Origin: Alcaligenaceae bacterium
Lineage (GTDB): Bacteria; Pseudomonadota; Gammaproteobacteria; Burkholderiales; Burkholderiaceae_B
Length of the DNA: 10,234 nt
Direction: 5' to 3'
Assembly: GCA_012511095.1 (NCBI GenBank)
Contig: JAAZGT010000246.1
Span: forward strand, 1 to 10,234
Made by a program: the position numbers and the translations under genes. Shown one piece after another: positions 1 to 7,700 of the stretch; the first letter of the stretch is position 1; every line of letters starts with the position of its first letter. The notes beneath the pieces are model-generated. The model ran no database searches and was not told the origin of the DNA. It saw nothing but the letters and a program-made list of their open reading frames with translations.

Positions 1-293
1 CTGAGTCCTCAGCTAATTTACGCCGCTTTGCTAGTGAAGCATTGCGTCCACGGGGTGTTTGGTGCAGTCATATTGTCGAGTTAAAACGCGAACCAGAGAA
101 AGCGCTACCAATTCTGTCTGCGTTATATGCGGACCCATCTCCTTACGTACAAGATTCAGTAGCCAATTGGCTGAATGATGCAGCTAAGGATAAACCCGAC
201 TGGGTCCGTAATCTTTGCGGACAATGGTTGCAGGGTGAACCGGTTGACGCTACTCGTCGTATTTGTCAACGGGCACTACGTAATCTTAAGTAA
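1..293 (+). CDS. DNA alkylation repair protein (AlkC/AlkD-like HEAT family), C-terminal fragment
   Basis: Partial gene: the reading frame is open from base 3 to the TAA at 291-293, so 96 residues are visible and the start lies outside the window. The segment begins ESSANLRRFASEALRPRG. It goes on to DPSPYVQDSVANWLNDAAKD and KPDWVRNLCGQW. The RR-ASE-RPR signature followed by DPS-YV-SVAN-LND-KD-PD is the pattern of the HEAT-like alkylation repair family (AlkC and AlkD relatives), cytoplasmic glycosylases that excise N3- or N7-alkylated purines. A TTG at 42 could be mistaken for a start, but the conserved family sequence continues upstream of it, so it is internal. The fragment ends with the usual basic helix (CQRALRNLK). 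Its G+C is close to half, clearly above the roughly one third of the downstream defence genes, which suits a resident chromosomal gene. I cannot separate AlkC from AlkD-type from this piece. Confidence 0.85.
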   Translation, partial: ESSANLRRFASEALRPRGVWCSHIVELKREPEKALPILSALYADPSPYVQDSVANWLNDAAKDKPDWVRNLCGQWLQGEPVDATRRICQRALRNLK

Positions 294-387
294 AGTAAAG
301 AGAGTTTAAATATTTAATGCCAAATGATGTTGTAATTGATTAAGCATCATCTCAATAATTAATTACTTAAAAGTGGGTGACGGCTAC

Positions 388-449
388 TTAAGTTTGTTTT
401 GACAAAACTTAATAGCTTTTCGTGCTTAGCAAGCTAAAACCATTTTTTG
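388..449 (+). terminator. Weak hairpins and T-run, possible terminator of the repair gene
   Basis: The non-coding stretch 294-555 shows no gene. It contains an AT-rich 8-bp stem (TTAAGTTT at 388-395 with AAACTTAA at 405-412). Next comes a second small stem (TAGCTT at 413-418 with AAGCTA at 431-436), and then a T6 run at 443-448. Together they could end transcription of the repair gene, but the stems are weak and the T-run is not directly against a stem. A further short inverted repeat (ATGATG at 324-329 with CATCAT at 345-350) has no T-run. Confidence 0.3.
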
Positions 450-555
450 TTTAAGAATAGTTGAGATTCAAGTTGTATTCGAGATAGCCCAAGTGTGTTT
501 TTGGTTCAAGCTTCTAAAACATTTTCCATAACTTGTTTAGGCAGGTTTTGAAACA

Positions 556-580
556 GGAGGTGCGGACGTTTTCTTAGACT
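556..580 (+). repeat. IS3-remnant terminal inverted repeat, transposase 3' side
   Basis: Reads GGAGGTGCGGAC, five divergent bases, then CTTAGACT. By eye it matches the opposite end in 18 of 25 positions, including a perfect GGAGGTGCG at the outer tip. It lies just past the stop codon of the OrfB remnant, as expected for an IS3-family right end. Confidence 0.75.
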
Positions 581-586
581 GGTTGA

Positions 587-1212
587 TTACACGACGTACT
601 CCATATCTTGACGATATTTGATGGGACTTCTATAGCCTAAAGGTTTTTTAATTCGTTCTTCATTGTACCAGTGAATGTAGGTATCAACTTGCTCGATAAT
701 TTCAGGTATTGAAATATGTTGCCTATCACGATGGTATAAAAACTCATTCTTAAATCGGCCAAAAAACCTTTACAAGCCGCATTGTCTGGCGAACAGCTTT
801 TACGTGACATCGAGCGGATAAGACTCGCCTGATTGACGATATCTATCCAGTCAGGCCTACGATAATGTGCGCCACGATCGCTGTGTATTATTGGCTTTTC
901 TTTCGCATTAAGTGTACCAATGGCCGTCTTTATCATCGAATTAACTAACGTTGCATTAGGACGAATGCCTAACGATCAGCTGGTAATTAAACCATCATAA
1001 CAGTTGACTAAGACAGATAAATACACTCTACCTGCTGGAATACGGATTTCAGTGATAACCATACGGTAAGTCGCCAGATAGCAGATAGTTTTTATACCAA
1101 CTGCGTAGTGTGTTCTTTGTTGGATAACCCAGAGTTTGGATCGTTAAGCAATTCGTTTATCTAATTTAATATAAAGCTTAACTGCTTTTAGCATCTCTTG
1201 ATGTGTATACAT
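587..1212 (-). pseudogene. IS3-family transposase OrfA/OrfB remnant, multiply disrupted
   Basis: OrfA starts at the ATG at 1212-1210 (MYTHQEMLKAVKLYIKLDKR). It shifts frame near 1144-1150 and continues as QTLGYPTKNTLRSWYKNYL, the family helix-turn-helix, to about 1053. There the sequence jumps straight to the OrfB core (TEIRIPAGRVYLSVLVNCYD), so the OrfA end, the OrfB start and the first catalytic aspartate are deleted. A TGA at 978-976 stands where the family has tryptophan. The second aspartate (HSDRG) is intact. The expected catalytic glutamate of AACEGFFG is lysine (AAA, 771-769). A one-base loss at about 768-761 then moves the C-terminal part into another frame (GRFKNEFLYHRDRQHIS to MEYVV, stop 589-587). 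The open stretch 936-637 is only the middle piece of this wreck, not a separate gene. Confidence 0.9.
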
Positions 1213-1230
1213 GTACTACCTGATGAAAGT

Positions 1231-1255
1231 AGTCCAAGTTTTTGTTCGCACCTCC
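1231..1255 (-). repeat. IS3-remnant terminal inverted repeat, transposase 5' side
   Basis: On the - strand this end reads GGAGGTGCGAAC, five divergent bases, then CTTGGACT. It pairs with the repeat at 556-580 and sits about 20 bases ahead of the OrfA ATG at 1212. The outer tip marks the junction with the druH leader region. Confidence 0.75.
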
Positions 1256-1416
1256 AAGGGGTCAAAATTCAATTGCCGTTGACAAGCTAATAAAGCTAAT
1301 CGCTGAATGTTCTATACTTATCATGTCAAAATTTAAAATTTAAAATAATAAGAACTACAAATTTAAAAGCTGATTCTATATTGAGGCAGTGTTAACAATA
1401 GTGTAGGTTTAATACT
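1256..1416 (+). promoter_or_regulatory. AT-rich leader and probable promoter region of druH-druE
   Basis: No gene fits here. TATACT at 1313-1318 is a good -10-like hexamer and would give a leader of about 95 bases, but no convincing -35 lies at 16-18 bases (1290-1295 reads ATAAAG). Short direct repeats occur: AAGCTAAT at 1284-1291 and 1293-1300 (9-base period), and GTCAAAATT at 1261-1269 and 1325-1333. These could be regulator sites or chance in an AT-rich stretch. The region just before druH has only a weak AGG at 1405-1407 as ribosome binding site. Confidence 0.35.
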
Positions 1417-4400
1417 ATGAGTTCAGACGTGAAAAATGGGATTAAGGTTGTATTTCAATGGTTAGTAAAGTTTCTTCGCAATAGAGGGATCACAAAACCT
1501 GATGGTCGATCTTTATACAAGTATCAAATCACTTATGAAGAATATCAATCATTAAAAATAATTTTAATTTCTTATCTTTCTCAAAAGCATCCGATTCAGA
1601 ATAGAGATTTTTCTGCTTGCTTTGTTCTTTTTTGTGCAGAGTGGTATCGAAGAGAATATAAACCCGAATATGGTTGGAGCTGGGATGCTATCTGGAGAGA
1701 ACTTGGGGCTCATGTAGAAGCTAATATACGCGCTGATATGATCGTCTCTGGTCTAAAGGGGTATTGGCAACGTGAAATTAGCACATATGAATCAGATAGA
1801 CGAAACCTTTTAGGATCTGTATTTATTGAAGGAGGGTTACCTTTTCAATGCTTGCAAGGAAAAGATAGCAAATTTCAGGATTTTTTCGTTAAGGTTTTAA
1901 AACTTCATAAACGATACCGTAATATTGGTTATTCCATAAAAAAACTTGTAACGGATGTAGCACAACAGATTGGTCTTCCACAAGCATTTCAGGTTGAAGC
2001 TTCACAAAGTTTTTTGGCTCATATGACTGATGAGCTTGTTTCATTAATCGATTTGTATGAGTTAAGTGATAAAAAAAATCCTGCTGATGAGTTAGATAAA
2101 TTAAAACCTAATTGGCGTGAGGGCTTTCCTATTCCATTAGATACCCAAATAGGTCGAGACTTTATTAACTCGTTATTAATTTCTGCCTCTACAGAAGTCA
2201 AAATAAGTACTTTAAGCCCTGGTGTCTTAAAGTGTCGACATTTTTATTATAAAAATACACCAGAATACCTTCATACATCTCTTTCTTTACCTAAAGATAT
2301 TTATTTTGAAAAACACAAGCACACAGTATCATCTCGTTTAGAGCTTGCTGTATTTGAAGGTGACACATTGCTATTGAGCTTGGGGCCATGTTATACCCAT
2401 TTTAGTGAGCAGGGCTTAAGAATAAGAAATAATGTTTACGATGCTATCGTAAAAAGACAAACGCCCCAGCGTGATTTGCGTCTATGTTTACTATTCCATG
2501 GAGCCGAAATAGCTAGTCAAACTATACCTAATTCTTTTATTGATGTAGGTTCAGTGCCATTAGGATTTGTTCCGAACGAAGATGGTGATTATGCATTAGT
2601 AGGACAAGCAACCTTCACTATTAAAGCAGAAACTTTACGTTTGTGGGTTCCTTTAAAAGCAGAAATAATCGTAGAAAAAGGTATGTATATGCCTAGTAAT
2701 TTGATAATACATCAATGTTCTGTATTAGATATACAAGAAGAAACTCTGCTTAGGATTAGAAACGAGGAAGATTTTAAAATTAGTTTAAATTCGCATGCAC
2801 ATATAGTCAATAATATCGTTTTGACGGGCAAAGAGTTAGCCTGGCCTACGAAGCCCAGTACTGTATATTTGGGTTTTCCTAGACCTTCTATTCAAGAATC
2901 CTTAAGGGAAGAAGATACTGGTAGTTTGGATTTGAAATTAATTATATCAGGGCAAAAGTATGAATCAGCTTCTCATTTTCAAAATTACGGTGTTCACCAT
3001 GTGGTAGTGCGATCTGAAAATGGTGTAGCACTCTTTAGAAGAAAAGTCGGAATACTACCCGCTGATTTTCATTTAGAGCTAGAAAGTGGGAATACACCAA
3101 ATGAAGGAATTGTTTGGATACAAACTGAGCAAGAGGGACATTACGAAATTATAGAATCTAGTATAGAAAATTATTTTGTCTATGATGAAAATTATCCTAA
3201 CTACATAGGAGTGCATATGGCTGTGCGTGCTCCTGAGCAGCCTCCTTCCAGTTTTCAGTTGAGTATTCAGTATGGTGTTGCAGACCCTGTTATTTTAACT
3301 CTTCCATTTCCTGCTAGTGGTTTTTTAGCCTTTAATGCAGAAGGGAGTAAGCTTCCTAGAGAGCTTTCAATTAATGAACTATTAGGGGCTAGGTTATATT
3401 TATTTGGACGTTTGGGTAGTAGCTCAACAAGGTATGAGTTAGACCTTAGCTTAAAAGGAGGAGAGCGTTTGAATATACATGAACACTGGAGTGTTTTGGT
3501 TGAACAGCAACCTGTAGAAATTAGTTTATTTATGCTTAAGGATCAAATAGAACATTTTTTATCCTTACAACGTGGCATAGATCGATATGTAGAGCTAACG
3601 GTTAATAATCAGTTGGTTTGTCGTATTAGTCGATATGCTGTAGATCTTACGTTAGACAAAAATCGTTGGTTAGTAAGTTTTGTTGATAAAGACTATGTTC
3701 GTACAAACTATCCTAAACCTAGTTTAATTTCTTTAACATCTCCAGAAAAAAGACCTATTGTACTCACGCCTTATACTAGTCAAGGGGTAGAAATTGGGGA
3801 GTATGCTTTACCTTTAGATTTAGATTTAGATTTAGATAAGATATGGTTGATTGTACCTACGGAGGATAGTCAGGTAAGTTTTAGACCAGAGTTGTTATGT
3901 TTAGAAAACAAAGAAAGTAATGGTACAGAAGCCGATTTAGACACAGTAAAAAATAATATTCGTTGGGCAGCGCGTTATTTTGATCCCGCGGTAAGACCTA
4001 CAACATTTGATAGTGTTATTACCAAAATGAGTCAACAAGCTGGACATAAAGGATGGCACTATATTAAAACCATATATGAGAATTATGGTTATTTGCCTTT
4101 AGCAACATTTGAGGCTTGGCTTGCTTTAATGCAAAATCAGCGTGCTATAGCTATGGCTTTATTTAAGTTTGAAATGAATGAGATTTTGATTAGGCGTTTA
4201 GCATCCAGATTCCCTTTTGCATGGGAATTATTTCCTATACGTCAATTTTTATACGCTGAACAGGATTTTTTTGATTATTTACAAATTGAAGGTTTACCTG
4301 TAGAAATGTTACCCAAACTAAAAGAAAAACTTTATAACCGCTTATCGGATGCTGTGCCCATATACAGTGGTGATGTTTTAACTTGGTTAAAATTTCAAAG

Positions 4401-4764
4401 GATTGATAAGAAAACTCGTGCGGCTAGACAGTTCATCGATCAAATTATGCCAAGTTGGTACCAATCATTATTAACTCAGCGTAGTGATGAAGAATCTTGG
4501 CCAAGTTTTGCTGGGTTTGAATTAAAAAAATGGGTTAAAACCCAAGAAAATATTTATTTTATCGATACAGAAATAGATTATCGCAATTTGGTCGTGTATT
4601 TACCTATATTTGCAGCCGCAGTGGCGGCGGAAAAAGTTGATCCTAACTTAATTTTTAACAGTGATTCTGAATTGATCTTTTACTTGCGTCAGGTTAGGGA
4701 TTTTGACACTGATTGGTTTAATGCTGTGTATCAATACGCGTTACTGAGTTATTTAGAGGTTTAA
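1417..4764 (+). CDS. druH: Druantia type III anti-phage protein DruH
   Basis: An 1115-residue protein of the STY4851/ECs_5259-like group, which I equate with DruH of Druantia type III. The support is size, pairing with the DUF1998 helicase directly downstream, and recognisable N-terminal signatures: GITKPDGRSLYKYQITYEEY (about 24-43) and FVLFCAEWYRREY followed by GWSWDAIWRELG (about 69-97). No enzyme motif, zinc cluster, signal peptide or membrane segment is visible. The middle (about 215-840) looks strand-rich and may be adhesion- or jelly-roll-like, while the end (from about 845, KNNIRWAARYFDPAVRP) looks helical; both are inferences from residue patterns. An LDLDLDLD run at 800-807 comes from a six-base tandem repeat. 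The ATG at 1417 is chosen because the family signature begins soon after it; the AGG at 1405-1407 is a weak ribosome site. Function is defence against phage with DruE; its molecular role is not deducible here. The DruH name rests on recall, not on a search. Confidence 0.8.
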   Translation: MSSDVKNGIKVVFQWLVKFLRNRGITKPDGRSLYKYQITYEEYQSLKIILISYLSQKHPIQNRDFSACFVLFCAEWYRREYKPEYGWSWDAIWRELGAHVEANIRADMIVSGLKGYWQREISTYESDRRNLLGSVFIEGGLPFQCLQGKDSKFQDFFVKVLKLHKRYRNIGYSIKKLVTDVAQQIGLPQAFQVEASQSFLAHMTDELVSLIDLYELSDKKNPADELDKLKPNWREGFPIPLDTQIGRDFINSLLISASTEVKISTLSPGVLKCRHFYYKNTPEYLHTSLSLPKDIYFEKHKHTVSSRLELAVFEGDTLLLSLGPCYTHFSEQGLRIRNNVYDAIVKRQTPQRDLRLCLLFHGAEIASQTIPNSFIDVGSVPLGFVPNEDGDYALVGQATFTIKAETLRLWVPLKAEIIVEKGMYMPSNLIIHQCSVLDIQEETLLRIRNEEDFKISLNSHAHIVNNIVLTGKELAWPTKPSTVYLGFPRPSIQESLREEDTGSLDLKLIISGQKYESASHFQNYGVHHVVVRSENGVALFRRKVGILPADFHLELESGNTPNEGIVWIQTEQEGHYEIIESSIENYFVYDENYPNYIGVHMAVRAPEQPPSSFQLSIQYGVADPVILTLPFPASGFLAFNAEGSKLPRELSINELLGARLYLFGRLGSSSTRYELDLSLKGGERLNIHEHWSVLVEQQPVEISLFMLKDQIEHFLSLQRGIDRYVELTVNNQLVCRISRYAVDLTLDKNRWLVSFVDKDYVRTNYPKPSLISLTSPEKRPIVLTPYTSQGVEIGEYALPLDLDLDLDKIWLIVPTEDSQVSFRPELLCLENKESNGTEADLDTVKNNIRWAARYFDPAVRPTTFDSVITKMSQQAGHKGWHYIKTIYENYGYLPLATFEAWLALMQNQRAIAMALFKFEMNEILIRRLASRFPFAWELFPIRQFLYAEQDFFDYLQIEGLPVEMLPKLKEKLYNRLSDAVPIYSGDVLTWLKFQRIDKKTRAARQFIDQIMPSWYQSLLTQRSDEESWPSFAGFELKKWVKTQENIYFIDTEIDYRNLVVYLPIFAAAVAAEKVDPNLIFNSDSELIFYLRQVRDFDTDWFNAVYQYALLSYLEV
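3814..3837 (+). repeat. Four perfect tandem copies of TTAGAT inside druH
   Basis: The hexamer TTAGAT is repeated four times without error, in frame, and encodes Leu-Asp four times (residues 800-807). The unit is two codons, so gain or loss of copies would lengthen or shorten the protein without breaking the frame. Confidence 0.95.
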
Positions 4765-4776
4765 TAAAAAAATCAT

Positions 4777-7700
4777 ATGACACATTATTTCTCTTCATTA
4801 ATAAAACAATCCCTTAATCGATCTACAGAAGCAACTTTAAGTATATTAGGAGTGACTGAACCGACTTTAAGAGAACATTTAAAAACACTTTTTAACTCAG
4901 ACTGCGGTCAAGAAGGTTCTTTCTTAGCGACTCCTGTTTTTGAACAAATGTTTGGCTGGGAAGTTGCTCCTATACGTATGCATGATTTAGTAGGGCAGGG
5001 GTTATTGAGTAAAACACTGACTAATGCACTCGATAGCAAGGATAATGGTAATTATAGGTTTAATGCTGAATGGTTTCCTTTTAAACATCAATTAGAAAGT
5101 TGGGAGGCATTATTAAATAATAAAAAATCTATTGTCGTAACTAGTGGTACAGGCTCGGGTAAAACAGAGTGTTTTATGGTGCCTGTGTTAGAGGATTTGT
5201 ATCGAGAGTATGTGAGAGAAGGCCATCAGCCCTTAGTAGGTGTTAGGGCTTTATTCTTATATCCATTAAATGCGTTAATTAATTCTCAACAAGAACGCTT
5301 AAACGCATGGACAAAAAGCTTTGGAGAAGGTATACGCTATTGTTTATATAATGGAAATACCGAACAATTTCATGCTTCGGTCAGATCTGTGCAACAACAA
5401 AAACCTAATCAGGTTTTGTCACGAGAGCGTATGCGTGAAAAACCTGCACCTATCTTGGTTACTAACGGTACTATGTTGGAGTACATGATAGTCAGACAAG
5501 CTGACTCACCAATAATTCAGCAATCTAAAAAACAAAAATCATTACGTTGGATTGTATTGGATGAGGCACATACTTATGTGGGCTCACAAGCGGCGGAATT
5601 AGCTATGCAGTTAAGACGTGTTATGCATGCTTTTGGTGTTAATCCTAATGAAGTGCGTTTTGTAGCCACCTCAGCCACTATTGCTGGATCTGAAGCTGCA
5701 GCAGAATTGAAACAGTTTTTAGCAGATTTGTCGGGTGTTCCAATCACTCAAATAGAAGTAATTGGAGGTAAACGAGTTGTGCCTTCAATTACAAGAGTCG
5801 GAGATAATAAGGTATCACTTGCTGACTTAGAGCGTGACTTGAAACAAGATAATAATGCATCTGTAATTAGTGCGAAACGTTATGAATTATTAACAGGTTC
5901 TTTAACAGCAATGACCTTAAGAGAAATAATAGTTGAACCTCATCGAACTGCGCCTATTAATCTTAATGAATTGCGTGATGAGTTTAGTAAACGTACCCAC
6001 ATCAATTTATCGCAAGATGAGATTTTACGTTGGTTAGATATTTGTACACATACGCAACCAAACAAAGAAGAACCAGCTTTTTTACGCTTAAGAGCTCACT
6101 TGTTTCAACGAACTGTGCAAGGATTATGGTCTTGTTTTAATCCAAATTGTACGGCTAAAAAACAAAGCGTCTTATCTGAAACTTGGCCCTATGGGTATGT
6201 ATACGCTCATAAAAGAAGTCATTGTATCTGCGGCAGTCCAGTTTTAGAACTTGCCTTTTGTGAAGACTGTAACGAACCACATTTATTAGGAATGGATCAC
6301 GGCGGTTATTTAAAGCAGTGGGAGAATGTAACAGAAGATGAGTTTTCCTTACTTAGTGAGACTATAGTAGAAGATTATGAAGACGATGAGGAAAATATTA
6401 CGCTACTTGAAAACAATGAGCATAAAATTTCAGATTATTTTAAACGCTTAGTGGTACTGTCTAAATATAGAAACGAGGAATATACAGAAGTTCATTTTGA
6501 TAGTGTCAGTGGTGGATTTTATGTTGAACAAGGAAAACCAGTTGTTTTAGGCATTAATAACCATGAACTTGCCTGTGCAAATATTTTCTGTGGTTCGACA
6601 GGTGGTCGTTCAGGAAATCCCTTTAGACGTGCTTTATTAGGAGTTCCTTTTTTTATTGCTAACGCCGTGCCCACTATACTTGAACATTGTCCTGACTATA
6701 CTGCTGAAGATGGAACAAGTAGAGATTACGGTCCACAGTCCTTAGTTGGTCGGGGTCGACGTCTCATTACATTTACTGATAGTAGACAAGGTACAGCACG
6801 CTTAGCTGTGCGTATGCAACAGGAGGCTGAACGCAATAGATTAAGAGGTTTAGTAGTAGAAATATTAGCAAATGCTGAACAGAAAAATGTATCTGCAGAT
6901 GAGCTCAATGAAGAGGTAAGTACAAAATCTCTTTTAGAAATAGCAGAAAGAGCAAAAAAACAAGCAGAGGAGCTTCAACAAGCAGGATTAACCTCAATGG
7001 CAAATGAAGAGCGTGAAAAAGCAGAAAAAATCTTTGCAATGATTCACACTAAAGAAGGCCATGTAGCAGCATATAAACCCTTGGTGTTAACATGGCATGA
7101 AATGGTGCGAGAACTAGAGGAAAAAAATGATATATCCATAAATATATTAAACAATAATAAATATCAAAAACCTGCCATATTTTCAGATAATGATGGCTCT
7201 TTTAAAATAGCTGAAATGTTGCTTTTTAGAGAGTTTATGCGTAGACCAAAATATCAAAATAGCCTTGAAACACAGGGTTTAGTTCAAGTCTGTTATCCAA
7301 GTTTAAAAAAGGTTAAGACTTTACCTGAGTATTGGGAACAACATGACTTAGATTTTGATGATTGGCTGAATTTTTTGAAAGTTTCATTAGACTTCTATGT
7401 ACGTGAAAATACATTTATATATGTGGATAAAAGCTGGGGAGAATGGATAGGCAGTCGTTTTTCTGCTAAAACCTTACGAGCTCCAAATTCTAAAGAAAAA
7501 AACGAACTCAGAGTTAAACGTTGGCCACAAATTTACGGTAAGAATTTTAATCAACGTTTGGTTAAATTGCTTTTATTGGGCTCTAATTTGAATCCTGATA
7601 TTAAATCAAGTATTGATTTAGTCAATGCGTGGTTAAGACAAGCTTGGACTGAGCTTTCTACTAATGTATTCAGAAGCGATGGTAACCAGCATTATTTGAG

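Larger units (their letters stand above)
556..1255 (-). mobile_element. Decayed IS3-family insertion sequence remnant, internally deleted
   Basis: About 700 bases bounded by imperfect terminal inverted repeats. Between them, on the - strand, lie recognisable pieces of both IS3-family reading frames: an OrfA helix-turn-helix start and an OrfB integrase catalytic core. The part between them (rest of OrfA, start of OrfB) is missing, so the copy is about half the 1.2-1.5 kb usual for the family. I see no clear 3-bp target duplication outside the repeats (bases 553-555 are aca, 1256-1258 are aag). It separates the repair gene from the druH leader and is too damaged to make an active transposase. 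The subgroup cannot be fixed from sequence alone. Confidence 0.88.

Noticed and set aside
490..553. A short - strand frame ending in FQNLPKQVMENVLEA and a stop, next to the IS3 end.
   Set aside because: Too short to assign; it could be the tail of another transposase but nothing else supports it.
637..936. A - strand open frame of 99 codons that could be listed as a small gene.
   Set aside because: Its first half is the IS3 OrfB catalytic core and its second half is out-of-frame translation after a one-base deletion; the family sequence continues both upstream through a stop and downstream in another frame.
1279..1284. TTGACA, a perfect -35 hexamer in the druH leader.
   Set aside because: The good -10 (TATACT at 1313) is 28 bases away, too far, and no acceptable -10 lies at 16-18 bases.
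2019..2201. A - strand open frame of 60 codons inside druH.
   Set aside because: Fully antisense to a well supported gene, with no recognisable sequence.
6726..6908. A - strand open frame of 60 codons inside druE.
   Set aside because: Antisense to the motif IV region of the helicase; composition is that of a shadow frame.
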